Assembly: GCA_041398745.1 (NCBI GenBank)
Contig: JAWKUB010000007.1
Location: 434,001-498,000, forward strand
DNA from: JACKHO01 sp041398745
GTDB lineage: Bacteria; Planctomycetota; Planctomycetia; Planctomycetales; Planctomycetaceae
DNA length: 64,000 bases
Direction: 5' to 3'
In this document: positions 17,490-26,851 of the stretch, one piece after another
Layout of the letters: each line of letters opens with the position of its first letter
Position numbering within the stretch: position 1 is the first letter of the stretch
The notes under the pieces: generated by a model
What the model was told of the DNA's origin: nothing
Database searches by the model: none
Seen by the model: the letters and a program-made list of their open reading frames with translations, nothing else
Program-made: the position numbers and the translations under genes

Positions 17490-17933
17490 TTACATGAAGT
17501 TCAGGGCGAGTAGCACAAGATTTGGGACTGCAAACACAAGAATTGACAGCATCGCCAATTTATCAAAGTGAACTAAACGACCAGTGTTTGTCATTTCAGT
17601 GATGCGCGCATGTATTTGGTGTTGTTTCAAGAAGCGCTGAGCCTCCATTTCGAATGAGAGGCTGTAGTAGCTGCCGCAGTTCGCGAACCCGCGAACTGTG
17701 AGCAGATACCAAAGCGCGCACGTAAAGAGGCCACAGATACACAGAGTAATCTGGACGAAGCAAGGAATCGGCTGGTCTACCAGAACGCCAGCAGCTGCGA
17801 TGGACATGCTGTTAGCGACGAGGAACACATTGTAACGCGTCCAAACTAAGTTCGATTCATGCGAAAGTAGCGTATCAACTCTACTCTGCGCTTCGCGAAG
17901 TTGTTCTTCAACGGTCATTTTTTCGGGTTCCAT
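17490..17933 (-). CDS. Small membrane protein of unknown function
   Basis: This 147-residue protein has a charged N-terminal helix (MEPEKMTVEEQLREAQSRVD), then three hydrophobic segments at roughly residues 35-51, 57-79 and 127-145. The polar stretch between segments two and three contains YYSLSFEMEAQRFLKQHQIH. I do not recognise a family. It is flanked by repeats on both sides and has no operon partner, so it may be an accessory gene. Confidence 0.65.
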   Translation of the reverse strand: MEPEKMTVEEQLREAQSRVDTLLSHESNLVWTRYNVFLVANSMSIAAAGVLVDQPIPCFVQITLCICGLFTCALWYLLTVRGFANCGSYYSLSFEMEAQRFLKQHQIHARITEMTNTGRLVHFDKLAMLSILVFAVPNLVLLALNFM

Positions 17934-18200
17934 GGCGTCTCAATCCTTGCTTCGTTCCGCTGCAGTGATGGATGTGCAAACTGAAACGGGAAATAGTAAG
18001 CCACAGATCATAAAATCTGTCAAGAACGACCCCGGACGATCCGTCGGGAACTTCAAACCCCTGTGACGTACTTTTGCGTCAACTCCGGGTGCTTCCGCTT
18101 CGCGGGGCGCACGCCGCCACCCGGAAGTGTTGCTGCGACACCCATTACGCTAAGCTATTCGCTTCCCGCTTCATTCACTCTCGAACGTGTGTGTCGGCAA

Positions 18201-19637
18201 ATGCAGCAGTTTCGTCACTTTCTGGCAGTCGCCAGTCTGGTTCTGGTTTCTGGATTCACTCATGGCCAGTTACTCGCCGATCAGAAATTGCCTGAGGGAT
18301 TGTTCATCCAAGGTTATGCCGGGCGGCTCAGTTATGCTCCTGGCGAAGAGGTCACGCTGCACCTGAACTCCTCAGGGGGGCAATGTTCGCTGACCGTGGA
18401 ACGTGTGGGGGCGGAGCGGCAACAGGTTCTGGCGCAGGACAGCATTGCGGTGGGAACGCATCCTATTCCTGACCGAGCTTCGTCTCATGGATGCGGTTGG
18501 CCGGAGGCGTTTCGGTTTACCATTCCGGACGACTGGACCAGTGGTTACTACGAAGTGAAACTCAGTGTGAGCAACAGCGGTGATGCGACTGCTGACAAGG
18601 GGGCGCAAAAAGCTGCGAGTTCCCTCTTCTTTGTGGTCCGTCGTCATAAGAATTCCCAAGCGAAAATTCTGTTGCAGCTTTCGACGAACACGTACAACGC
18701 GTACACGAATTGGGGTGGTCACAGTCTGTACTCCTACCACGACCGCGATGGCATTCAGGGGCACCGCGTATCGTTTGAACGCCCGCTGTCGTCGCAATTC
18801 TACAACTGGGAGTACCCCTTCGTTGTCTGGGCGGAAAAGAATGGCTACGAACTCGACTATGCGGTGAATGCAGACCTGGAATTTCATCCCGAAATCCTGA
18901 AGCAGTATCCACTCGTCCTCAGCGTGGGGCATGACGAATACTGGTCGTCGCCCATGCGGGACAACTTGGAGAAGTACATTGCCGAAGGAGGCAACGTGGC
19001 ATTCTTCAGTGGCAACACCTGTTGCTGGCAGGTGCGGAGCGAAGACGACGGCAAGGCCCTGACGAGTTACAAGCAGTGGTACAATATTGATCCGCAGTAC
19101 CGCACGACCGACCACCGCCTGCTGGCGACAATGTGGGGGCATCATCTGGTGCAGCGACCGGAAAACGAACTGACCGGCGTCGGCTTTTTGTGGGGCGGCT
19201 ACCACAAAAGTCATGGGCAATTCATGGACGGCCCCGGCAGCTATGAAGTGCATCGAGCCGATCACTGGGTGTTTACCGGGACCGATCTGAAACGGGGTGA
19301 TCGTGTCGGCGGTGAAGAAACCGTCGTTGGCTACGAGTGTGACGGCTGCGAAATTGAATGGCGGGATGGGCTTCCCTTTCCCACCTATAAGGATGGAACG
19401 CCCAAGTCGTTTATCATTCTGGGAACGTGCCCGGCCAAGTGGCATCCCGGAGACTGCTACTGGTACGACCAGTTCCCCACCGACCGCGTGGGCAATTCGG
19501 TCATGGGAATGTACGAACAGGGAGGCACTGTATTTACCGCCGGATCGACCGACTGGGCACATGGACTACGCGGCAAGTCACCAGCTATTGAACAAATCAC
19601 GAGGAACATTCTCGACCGGTTGTCGCGAAGTGAGTAG
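18201..19637 (+). CDS. Secreted N,N-dimethylformamidase beta-subunit-like protein
   Basis: This exported protein of about 478 residues has the signal peptide MQQFRHFLAVASLVLVSGFT followed by HGQ. An upstream in-frame start (18063) would bury this signal behind 46 unlikely residues. After a beta-rich N-terminal domain (FIQGYAGRLSYAPGEEVTLHL) comes the region typical of N,N-dimethylformamidase beta-like C-terminal domains: LQLSTNTYNAYTNWGGHSLY, LVLSVGHDEYWSSPMRDNLE and GGNVAFFSGNTCCWQVR. The last part ends in a glutamine-amidotransferase-like VFTAGSTDWAHGL. Amidase activity is suggested by family but not proven. It is followed, 161 bases on, by a Tat-signal protein, a symporter and a creatininase, all on the plus strand. 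Confidence 0.82.
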   Translation: MQQFRHFLAVASLVLVSGFTHGQLLADQKLPEGLFIQGYAGRLSYAPGEEVTLHLNSSGGQCSLTVERVGAERQQVLAQDSIAVGTHPIPDRASSHGCGWPEAFRFTIPDDWTSGYYEVKLSVSNSGDATADKGAQKAASSLFFVVRRHKNSQAKILLQLSTNTYNAYTNWGGHSLYSYHDRDGIQGHRVSFERPLSSQFYNWEYPFVVWAEKNGYELDYAVNADLEFHPEILKQYPLVLSVGHDEYWSSPMRDNLEKYIAEGGNVAFFSGNTCCWQVRSEDDGKALTSYKQWYNIDPQYRTTDHRLLATMWGHHLVQRPENELTGVGFLWGGYHKSHGQFMDGPGSYEVHRADHWVFTGTDLKRGDRVGGEETVVGYECDGCEIEWRDGLPFPTYKDGTPKSFIILGTCPAKWHPGDCYWYDQFPTDRVGNSVMGMYEQGGTVFTAGSTDWAHGLRGKSPAIEQITRNILDRLSRSE

Positions 19638-19798
19638 TGGATAGTTGGTAGTGGGTAGGAGAGGAAAGCATCTCAGCAGCAACCTTGAGTCTTCTCAACT
19701 ATCTCAACCCCGCAGTCAAAGGAACCTCAGTAGCACACTTGCCATAGCATCCGAATTTCGACTCGTATTTTTTGAACCTGCAACGAGAGACGAACATC

Positions 19799-21073
19799 AT
19801 GTACAGCCGACGTCAGTTTTTGCGATCTGCGGCAGCGACCGCGGTCACCGCACCGTTTGCAACTTCACTCTTCGCGAATGACACTCCGACGCGACGACCT
19901 CGCATTGCATTTCTCGGCACGGTGGTGAAGGAATTGTCGCACGCCCAGCATTTCCTTGACCGGATGACTGCTGGCTACACGTGGGGCGGAACGTGGCAGA
20001 CGCCGCGTGTGGAAGTTGCTGGCGTGTATGTCGATCAAATGCAGGCGGGGCCCGACCTTGGTAAACAACGCATCAAGAAGCACGGACTGAAACAGTTCCC
20101 GTCCGTTGCGGAAACGCTCACGCTCGGCGGCGAAAAGCTGGCGGTGGATGGTGTCGTCATTATTGGTGAGCATGGTGACTATCCCCGTAACGAGTTTGGT
20201 CAAAAACTTTACCCGCGTTATGAGTGGTTCAAAGAGGCGGTCAAGATTTTTGAGGCATCGGGCCGGTGTGTTCCGATTTTCAATGACAAGCATTTGTCCA
20301 CGTCGTGGGCCGAGTGCGAGGAAATGGTCGCGGACAGTAAGCGACTGGACTTTCCATTCCTCGCCGGTTCGTCACTCCCGGTGACGTGGCGACATCCCGA
20401 GACGGAAGTTCCGTTGGGGACCAATCTCACAGAGAGCGTGTGCGTGGCGTATGGCGGTGTTGATTCCTATGACTTTCACGCCCTCGAAACAGCCCAGTGC
20501 ATGTCGGAGCGCCGCCGTGGTGGTGAAGTTGGAATTCGACGTGTCACAGCCCTCGAAGGTGCGGACGTCTGGGACCACTTAGGCAAATCCGATGCTCGTC
20601 GCACGCATGACCTCGTGATGGCGGCCCTGAACCGCAGCCACACGCATCCGACGTCGGGAGGGTTTCCAAAGGAGCCAGTCAGTCTCGAGTGGGCGAAAGA
20701 TCAGCTCAAGGAGGTCACGGCGTATTTCGTGGAACATCTCGACGGATTCAAGACGACCATTCTGCTGACGGAAATCCGTGATTTCAATTACGCGGGGTAT
20801 GATGCCGACTCAGATAACATCATTTCCTGCCAGATGTACCTCCCCATGCCAGGACGTGGGGCGACGACTGCGGACTTCTTTAATCCTCTGACGCGGCACA
20901 TCGAAGAGATGATGCTCACCAGTAAAGCTGCCTACCCGGTCGAGCGAACTCTGCTGACCTCTGGTATGGTCATTGGCGGTGTGATGGCGTTGCATACTGG
21001 CAAGCCATTCGAAACCAATGATATGGCGGTTGTCTACCAGGCCCCCAAGGCGTCGCTGTTCTGGCAGGCTTAG
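19799..21073 (+). CDS. Tat-exported protein of unknown function
   Basis: This 424-residue protein starts MYSRRQFLRSAAATAVTAPF, a twin-arginine signal; an ATG nine codons upstream is less likely. The mature part begins RRPRIAFLGTVVKELSHAQHF, a first strand-loop like a Rossmann fold. It continues with GVVIIGEHGDYPRNEFGQKLYPRYEWFKEAVK and PIFNDKHLSTSWAECEEM, which look enzymatic, but I cannot name the family with confidence. It is placed just before a sodium/solute symporter and a creatininase, so it may act in the same exported-substrate pathway. Confidence 0.8.
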   Translation: MYSRRQFLRSAAATAVTAPFATSLFANDTPTRRPRIAFLGTVVKELSHAQHFLDRMTAGYTWGGTWQTPRVEVAGVYVDQMQAGPDLGKQRIKKHGLKQFPSVAETLTLGGEKLAVDGVVIIGEHGDYPRNEFGQKLYPRYEWFKEAVKIFEASGRCVPIFNDKHLSTSWAECEEMVADSKRLDFPFLAGSSLPVTWRHPETEVPLGTNLTESVCVAYGGVDSYDFHALETAQCMSERRRGGEVGIRRVTALEGADVWDHLGKSDARRTHDLVMAALNRSHTHPTSGGFPKEPVSLEWAKDQLKEVTAYFVEHLDGFKTTILLTEIRDFNYAGYDADSDNIISCQMYLPMPGRGATTADFFNPLTRHIEEMMLTSKAAYPVERTLLTSGMVIGGVMALHTGKPFETNDMAVVYQAPKASLFWQA

Positions 21074-21223
21074 CGAAACTCGCCCAGACAATTCGTGGTC
21101 GAATTCCTGAGACCATTGTGATCTCGCCGGATTGCCGTCAACCTTCTCCATTAAATGTGTGGGCAGAAGTTTCGCTTCGCACAACATTACTTACTGCAAC
21201 AACTCATCCATCCCTCAGGCAAC

Positions 21224-22738
21224 ATGCATTATCTCGATATCGCCGTCGTCGTTGTTTACATGGGCGTCATCCTGGCGCTGGGCTTTGTGTTCGGCAAGCA
21301 TCAATCGCGCGATGAGTTCTTTGTCGCCAGTCGTTCCATGGGATGGCTCACTGTCGGACTAAGCGTCATGGCGACCCTGTTCTCGTCCAACAGCTTTGTC
21401 TATTACACCGCGGCGGCACTGGGAGACAGTTTGCGGCTCGGTGCTGCCCTCGTGGCGTTCACCCTCATGACTCCGTTTGTCATGTACATTTTCATTCCTG
21501 TTTACGCCAAGCTCAAAGTCAATTCGGCATACGAGTACCTGGAGAAGAGATTTCATGTCTCCCTGCGAGCACTTGCTGCTGGCCTGTTCGTGCTGCTGCG
21601 GATTGGCTGGATGGCTTCAGCCACCTATGCCGCAGCCGTGGTGGTTTCGAGTATGACGCAATTCAGCGAGACTGCGGTCATCATTACGCTGGGACTGGTC
21701 GCGATTTCTTACACCATGCTGGGCGGACTCCGGGCGGTCATGTGGACCGATGTCATTCAGTTCTTTGTGTTCGCGTTTACCGTCTTTATCACAATTTACC
21801 TCATCCTGAGTCTTACGGGACTTACGGCGGGAAAAGTCATGCAGGACTATGTGACGAATCATGAAGTGACGTACATGGACTGGAAACTGTCAATGACCGA
21901 AAAGTATGGGACGTGGGCACTGCTGATTGGTTCGTTTCTCGAAGGCCTCTCCGCCTTCGGAGCCGACCAGGTTGCGGTGCAGCGATACCTCTCTGCAAAG
22001 TCTGAGCAGACGTCCAAAATCGGAGCCATGCTGAATTTGGCCGGGATGTGGATTGTCATTCCAGGGCTGCTGTTTGTCGGCATTTGCCTGCACGCCCATT
22101 ACACGGCGACACCCGGCGAACTTGGACAAGGGACGCTCGAAGAAATGCTCGCTAACGACGCAAAACTAGCAGACAAAGGAATGTCCACATTCGTCCGGCT
22201 GCATTTCCCGCCGGGATTCGCCGGGCTGTTCATGGCGGCACTACTCGCAGCCATTATGTCCAGTATCGATTCCGGCGTGCACTCGGTGGCCACTGTCATT
22301 ACCGTGGACTTTCGTGACCGACTCATGCCGTGGCTGCGACCGAAGACCGATGCTGCCGAGCTGTTCTTCATACGTATTCTCGTCGTTGTCATTGGGATCC
22401 TGTCTATTGTGCTGGCCTGCTTTGCAGGAAAGTTGGGAAATGTTTTTGAAGTCGCCAAGATTCTGACGGCAGCGTTCGGGGGACCACTCCTGGCGATGTT
22501 CCTGCTGGGATTCTTTTCACGAAGGACAACAAGCCCCGGTGTTTTCACAGGTGTTCTCATTGCAACGCTCGTGACAGGTGCTCTGATTGCCACTCAGAAC
22601 TGGTTCGCCATGTGGTACTGGCCGATTGGATTTGGAACCGCCATGATCCTTGGTTACGTTTTCAGCTGTGCCACTCAGGCCAAGCCAACACGTTTCACTT
22701 TTTCAGATATTCTTCATTCCACGGATTCAACATCATGA
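21224..22738 (+). CDS. Sodium/solute symporter (SSS family)
   Basis: This 504-residue inner-membrane transporter has about 13 predicted helices. Family features include GFVFGKHQSRDEFFVASRSMGW after helix 1, LFSSNSFVYYTAAALGDSL, YTMLGGLRAVMWTDVIQFFV and a late GLFMAALLAAIMSSIDSGVHSVATV segment (the Na2-site region). The ATG at 21224 is preferred over 21155 because it places MHYLDIAVVVVYMGVILALG as helix 1. The stop codon overlaps the start of the creatininase gene (ATGA at 22735-22738), so the two are translationally coupled and the transported solute is probably related to the hydrolase substrate. Confidence 0.92.
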   Translation: MHYLDIAVVVVYMGVILALGFVFGKHQSRDEFFVASRSMGWLTVGLSVMATLFSSNSFVYYTAAALGDSLRLGAALVAFTLMTPFVMYIFIPVYAKLKVNSAYEYLEKRFHVSLRALAAGLFVLLRIGWMASATYAAAVVVSSMTQFSETAVIITLGLVAISYTMLGGLRAVMWTDVIQFFVFAFTVFITIYLILSLTGLTAGKVMQDYVTNHEVTYMDWKLSMTEKYGTWALLIGSFLEGLSAFGADQVAVQRYLSAKSEQTSKIGAMLNLAGMWIVIPGLLFVGICLHAHYTATPGELGQGTLEEMLANDAKLADKGMSTFVRLHFPPGFAGLFMAALLAAIMSSIDSGVHSVATVITVDFRDRLMPWLRPKTDAAELFFIRILVVVIGILSIVLACFAGKLGNVFEVAKILTAAFGGPLLAMFLLGFFSRRTTSPGVFTGVLIATLVTGALIATQNWFAMWYWPIGFGTAMILGYVFSCATQAKPTRFTFSDILHSTDSTS

Positions 22739-23511
22739 AATACGCTGAGATGACTTCGCCACAACTTGCGGCGGTCAACCGTGACCAGACTGTTGTCGTC
22801 GTTCCCATTGCCGCAGTGGAGCAGCACGGTCCGCACATGCCAACAGGGACCGACACGCTCATTTGCACAGCGGTGGCTGAAGGACTGGAAAGTCGACTCG
22901 CGTCCCAAGTGCTGGTCACTCCCACCTTCTGGCTGGGAGCCAGCGCCCATCATTTACGATTCGGGGCCACGCTCGATGCCGACCTGCTCCTGCACATTCA
23001 GGCCCTGGAGAACATTGGTCAATGCCTCCTCGATGACGGATTCATGCGACTGCTGTTTGTGAACGGTCACGGAGGAAATGTTGATCCTCTCAAAGTTGCC
23101 CTGCGGCGACTGCAGGTCCGCCAGCCCGATGCCCTGCTTGTCGGCGGTTCCTACTGGGATGTCGGGCAGCAGGTGATGGAAGAAACTCTGGAAGGAGACC
23201 ACAAATCAGTCGGGCATGCCTGTGAGTTTGAGACCTCACTGATGCTGCACCTGCATCCCCATTTGGTCGACCAAAGTCAGGTTCGCAATGCCGGACCGCT
23301 GGTTGCGGACAGGATCGATAACCTGTTTGTCAGCCGAGACATGCGTCAACGGACGCGGGAAGGCTGCACCGGTTTTCCTGAACTGGCCACTGCAGAGAAA
23401 GGGAGTAAGCTGTTTGAGGGAATTGTGTTACGCTTGCAGGAGACCGTGCAGCGTTTGCTGGCAGAGCCGCTGGGTACGGAGTTTACGGATTGGTTCGCGG
23501 CGGATGCCTAG
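22735..23511 (+). CDS. Creatininase family amidohydrolase
   Basis: This 258-residue metal-dependent hydrolase of the creatininase/creatinine-amidohydrolase fold hydrolyses cyclic or linear amides. Metal-ligand motifs are VEQHGPHMPTGTD (Glu29, His31, Asp40), LFVNGHGGN (His112) and HACEFETSL (Glu164-Glu166), in the family's usual order. The ATG overlaps the symporter stop as ATGA, showing coupling. The same fold includes enzymes in mycofactocin and FAPy pathways, so creatinine itself is not assured. No signal peptide, so it is cytoplasmic. Confidence 0.9.
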   Translation: MKYAEMTSPQLAAVNRDQTVVVVPIAAVEQHGPHMPTGTDTLICTAVAEGLESRLASQVLVTPTFWLGASAHHLRFGATLDADLLLHIQALENIGQCLLDDGFMRLLFVNGHGGNVDPLKVALRRLQVRQPDALLVGGSYWDVGQQVMEETLEGDHKSVGHACEFETSLMLHLHPHLVDQSQVRNAGPLVADRIDNLFVSRDMRQRTREGCTGFPELATAEKGSKLFEGIVLRLQETVQRLLAEPLGTEFTDWFAADA

Positions 23512-23698
23512 TTGTTTCACATTCATGTGTAAAACTGATTTGAGTGTGACGAATGCGGCGCAGCGAACCGAGAGAATCAACGTATCCCTTGATGTGAAGA
23601 GGGCATTGGGCTGGTCTCGGACCTTGCAAACCGTTACTCTTTCAGACATCTTGTCGTTCGATTTCCCCTGATCCCACCTCTGGGTTCAGGAATCCAAT

Positions 23699-24829
23699 GT
23701 GAAAACCGAAACCTCACTTCGAGCAGAACGACTGCTTGTCGCAGCGCGAAGAGAAAATAACTGGAGTCCCAGAGTGGCCATAGGGTCCATTACAGACTCT
23801 GTCGGACGAACGCCTGGCGAGCGTCCGCTGTTCAGCCGTCGCACCAGTTCGTTGCTTGGCATCCAACTGGTGGGATGCGGTTCGTACGTACCCGATGTTG
23901 TTGTCACGAACGAAGATTTGAACCGCCAGTACGGCTGTGACGCTAACTGGATTGTGCAACGCACCGGAATTTGCGAGCGTCGACACGCTCCTCCGGGAAT
24001 GGCGACCAGTGACCTCTGCGTCGAAGCCGCTCGCCGCGCCATTGAAGACGCCGGTGTCGATCCCGCCGACATCGATTTGCTTGTTGTCGGCACGTTCACT
24101 CCCGACCAGCAGTGCCCCTCAACCGCCTGCCTGGTGCAAGACCGCCTGGGACTCGATTGTCCCGCATTTGATACTGTTGCTGCCTGTGCCGGGTTCATGT
24201 ACGCCATGACCACCGCTGCTCAATTTGTTGCTGCCGGTACGGCAAAGCTGGCACTGGTCGTGGGTGCGGACTGCATGAGCCGCATTGTGAATCCTGCTGA
24301 CCAGAAAATCTTCCCCCTCTTCGGTGATGGAGCCGGTGCCGTACTGGTCAGCCGAGGATCGGCCGATCAGGGACTTGTCTGCTATCAGCTCGGTGCAGAC
24401 GGTAGTGGTGGTCCACTGCTCGATCGTCCCGCCGGTGGAACTCGTACTCCCATTTCAACGACCAATGTTGAAGCGGGCGAACATTACCTGCAAATGGATG
24501 GCCGCAACGTCTTTAAGTGGGCGGTTCGCATGCTGGTGGACACCATTGAACTGGTGCTCGAAAAGAGTGACCGCTCCGTCCACGACATTTCGTTGTTCCT
24601 GCTGCATCAGGCCAACATCCGCATTATCAAAGCTGCGGCCGATCAGCTGAACATTCCGGAAGAGAAGCTGTTCGTCAATCTCGACCGCTACGGCAACACC
24701 TCGGCGGGATCGATTCCGCTGGTACTCGACGAAGCTCTCAAGGCGGGTCGAATCGAACGTGGCGACGACCTCCTCATGTGCGGCTTCGGTGCCGGCTTGA
24801 CCTGGGGCACAGGCGTCTTCCGCTGGTAA
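23699..24829 (+). CDS. Beta-ketoacyl-ACP synthase III (FabH-type)
   Basis: This 376-residue condensing enzyme of the FabH family initiates fatty-acid synthesis from acyl-CoA and malonyl-ACP. Active-site residues are Cys163 in VAACAGFMYAM, His303 in FLLHQANIRIIK and Asn333 in DRYGNTSAGS. The recognisable FabH start (LLGIQLVGCGSYVPDVVV) begins only at about residue 52. A 50-residue Arg- and Ser-rich N-terminal extension precedes it if the GTG at 23699 is right. No ATG lies between, so either the extension is real or a GTG/TTG nearer the domain is used. It converges on the symporter gene at 24905. Confidence 0.9.
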   Translation: MKTETSLRAERLLVAARRENNWSPRVAIGSITDSVGRTPGERPLFSRRTSSLLGIQLVGCGSYVPDVVVTNEDLNRQYGCDANWIVQRTGICERRHAPPGMATSDLCVEAARRAIEDAGVDPADIDLLVVGTFTPDQQCPSTACLVQDRLGLDCPAFDTVAACAGFMYAMTTAAQFVAAGTAKLALVVGADCMSRIVNPADQKIFPLFGDGAGAVLVSRGSADQGLVCYQLGADGSGGPLLDRPAGGTRTPISTTNVEAGEHYLQMDGRNVFKWAVRMLVDTIELVLEKSDRSVHDISLFLLHQANIRIIKAAADQLNIPEEKLFVNLDRYGNTSAGSIPLVLDEALKAGRIERGDDLLMCGFGAGLTWGTGVFRW

Positions 24830-24854
24830 GCCAGAATCGGGTCTCTGCGATCGG

Positions 24855-24879
24855 GGTGGCACAGACATTCCTGTCTGTG
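24855..24879 (+). repeat. Dispersed palindromic repeat A, copy 3
   Basis: A 25-base element identical to copy 1, located in the 75-base gap between the convergent fabH-like and symporter genes. Confidence 0.85.
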
Positions 24880-24904
24880 GTTCATGTCATACTCGTCTGA
24901 ACCG

Positions 24905-26851
24905 CTACGCCGTCTTCGCAGCCGGTTCTTCCTTCCCGAAGTACTTCCGGATGATGTCGTCGGGGAGTGGCCGCGTCATGAGCGTCACGGCCAGTGTTGC
25001 TACCAGCGATCCGAACAGGCCAATGAGCACTGGTGAGAGGCCGAAGAGCTCGTAGGGCTTCGCGAAGCTGTGGCCAGGGGTGAACATCCCCCAAATGTGC
25101 ATGCTTAGATGAGCACAGAATCCTCCCAACATTCCGGCAATACAGCCTGCGGTATTGGCACGCGGCCAGTAAAGTGTGACGACGACAGGAATGAGGAAGC
25201 AGGCGGCGAGACCGCTGCCGACGTACACAATGATGTCCTGCAGGAACTGTGGAGGATTCACCGCTCCAATGAGTGCAATTCCACCGACGACGACGGTCGT
25301 CCAGTAGCTGAGCCGCTTGACGGTTTTCTCAGAAGCGTCGGGATCGATATTCCGCTGCCAGACATCACGCACCAGCGACGACGACACCACGAGCAGGAAA
25401 CTGTCGACGGTCGACATGACGGCAGCGAACGGTGCGGCGACAAGTAGTCCGGCTAGCCAGCCATGCCCCGCGTTTGTTGTTAACAGAACGGCCATTCGCG
25501 GCATGACGGAGTCGGCCTCATGGTCGAGTCCCGGCATGAGCACGCGGGCGCAACAGAAAATGATGACCAGCGGAAAATAGATGACCCCAAAGTAGAATGT
25601 CACCGTGAGAATGGCCCGTCGCAGTGTCTGAGAGTCTTTGAACGCCATGAGCCGTACCATGTACTGTGGCTGTCCTGTACCGCTCAGTGCCCACATGAAG
25701 AAGAACGAAATGGCAATTCCAAACGGCAGAAAGCCACTTTCGCTCGTTTGTGACGGTCCCGGAGCGGTCACATAGTGACCCGGTTCATTGGCGCCAAATT
25801 TCGGGGCGGCTGCGAGTTCAACGTTCTGAATGGTCGCGGAAAAGAACTCGTGGGAATCTCGAATACGGGCCAACTCGTTGGGCGAAGTGACTTCCATGCA
25901 TTGCAATTCGACGACGTTGCTCGACGCATCAGCCACGGCATCGTGCGTTGACCAGAAAATTCGCGGCGGTTCGTCGGTTGACTTGAACCATGCTTCCTTG
26001 GGGACGCTTCCGCCGTTTTCGGGAAGTTGAAGCCGCAGGATTGCGTTCTGCGGCGGCGTCATTTGAGCCAGTTCGCGCGTGGCCGTTCCCAGTCCACCGA
26101 CCTGGTAAAGAGCCAGCGGCAGCATAATGAGTACGCCCGCGACCATGACAATTCCCTGCATGACGTCAGTCCACACGACGGCGCGGAATCCACCGTAGGT
26201 TGTGTACGCAATTACGGCGACGCCGAACAGAATGAGACAAATCTGATATCCCCAGTCAACCGGTCCGTGTTGTGGCGTTAACTGTTTGACCAGCCAACTG
26301 TCGGCATGGGCATTTCCGAATGACGTCAATGCCGCCGTCGTGTCTTGAAAGATGGGCACATCCCGTAGCAGCGTTTGCAGAATGACACTGCCCGACTTGA
26401 ACTGCACGGACAAATTGAAGGCCATGAAGTAGACAATGAGAACGGTCGCCAGCAGGCCGAATGTCCGACTGCCAAAGCGATCGCGCAGCAAGTCGGGAAC
26501 CGTAATCGCACCCGCGCGGCGGGCCATTTGATTCACCCGTTTCCCGATGAGTCCCATCGTACAAATGGGGACGACCATGTAGCTCGCAATCCACAGGGCC
26601 AATACCCAGCCATGCGTATAGATTTTCGCGGGGAACCCGGTGAATGTTCCTCCCGAGGCGCTGGTCGCCGCAAACGTGAGCGCGAACGCCCACACGCCCA
26701 GATTGCGGCTGCCGAGGAAATACTCGCTCATGAAGCTCTTGCCAGCGAGGGCTTTATTCGCCAGCCAGGCCAGGGCAAACACCGCGAGTGTGTACAGCAG
26801 AAAGGTGACCAGTGCCGCATTCGACCCGACCGCCAGCAATGAATACATCAT
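24905..26851 (-). CDS. Sodium/solute symporter (SSS family) with a large loop insertion
   Basis: This 648-residue inner-membrane transporter resembles the PanF-like branch of SSS proteins: EYFLGSRNLGVWAFALTFAATSASGGTFTGFPAKIY, AYTTYGGFRAVVWTDVMQGIV, and AAPFAAVMSTVDSFLLVVSSSLV near the Na2 site. PanF-like proteins are about 480 residues; the excess sits in a polar stretch at about 262-376 between two helices and a smaller one at 166-199. Both probably face the periplasm. Its start overlaps the DUF997 stop (ATGA), the typical arrangement for a DUF997/YhdT-symporter pair. Substrate unknown. Confidence 0.9.
   Translation of the reverse strand: MMYSLLAVGSNAALVTFLLYTLAVFALAWLANKALAGKSFMSEYFLGSRNLGVWAFALTFAATSASGGTFTGFPAKIYTHGWVLALWIASYMVVPICTMGLIGKRVNQMARRAGAITVPDLLRDRFGSRTFGLLATVLIVYFMAFNLSVQFKSGSVILQTLLRDVPIFQDTTAALTSFGNAHADSWLVKQLTPQHGPVDWGYQICLILFGVAVIAYTTYGGFRAVVWTDVMQGIVMVAGVLIMLPLALYQVGGLGTATRELAQMTPPQNAILRLQLPENGGSVPKEAWFKSTDEPPRIFWSTHDAVADASSNVVELQCMEVTSPNELARIRDSHEFFSATIQNVELAAAPKFGANEPGHYVTAPGPSQTSESGFLPFGIAISFFFMWALSGTGQPQYMVRLMAFKDSQTLRRAILTVTFYFGVIYFPLVIIFCCARVLMPGLDHEADSVMPRMAVLLTTNAGHGWLAGLLVAAPFAAVMSTVDSFLLVVSSSLVRDVWQRNIDPDASEKTVKRLSYWTTVVVGGIALIGAVNPPQFLQDIIVYVGSGLAACFLIPVVVTLYWPRANTAGCIAGMLGGFCAHLSMHIWGMFTPGHSFAKPYELFGLSPVLIGLFGSLVATLAVTLMTRPLPDDIIRKYFGKEEPAAKTA

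Noticed and set aside
17041..17490. tRNA or small structured RNA in the repeat-rich gap
   Set aside because: Hairpins are explained by the palindromic repeats; no cloverleaf, anticodon arm or CCA end could be built.
18372..19562. Long antisense open frame (396 codons) opposite the dimethylformamidase-like gene
   Set aside because: Composition is a mirror of the sense gene; no motif or signal. The sense strand has a signal peptide and family motifs.
24855..24879. Bidirectional terminator between fabH and the symporter gene
   Set aside because: The hairpin has a six-bp stem and no T-run on either strand, and it is a copy of a dispersed repeat found in other contexts, including upstream of genes.
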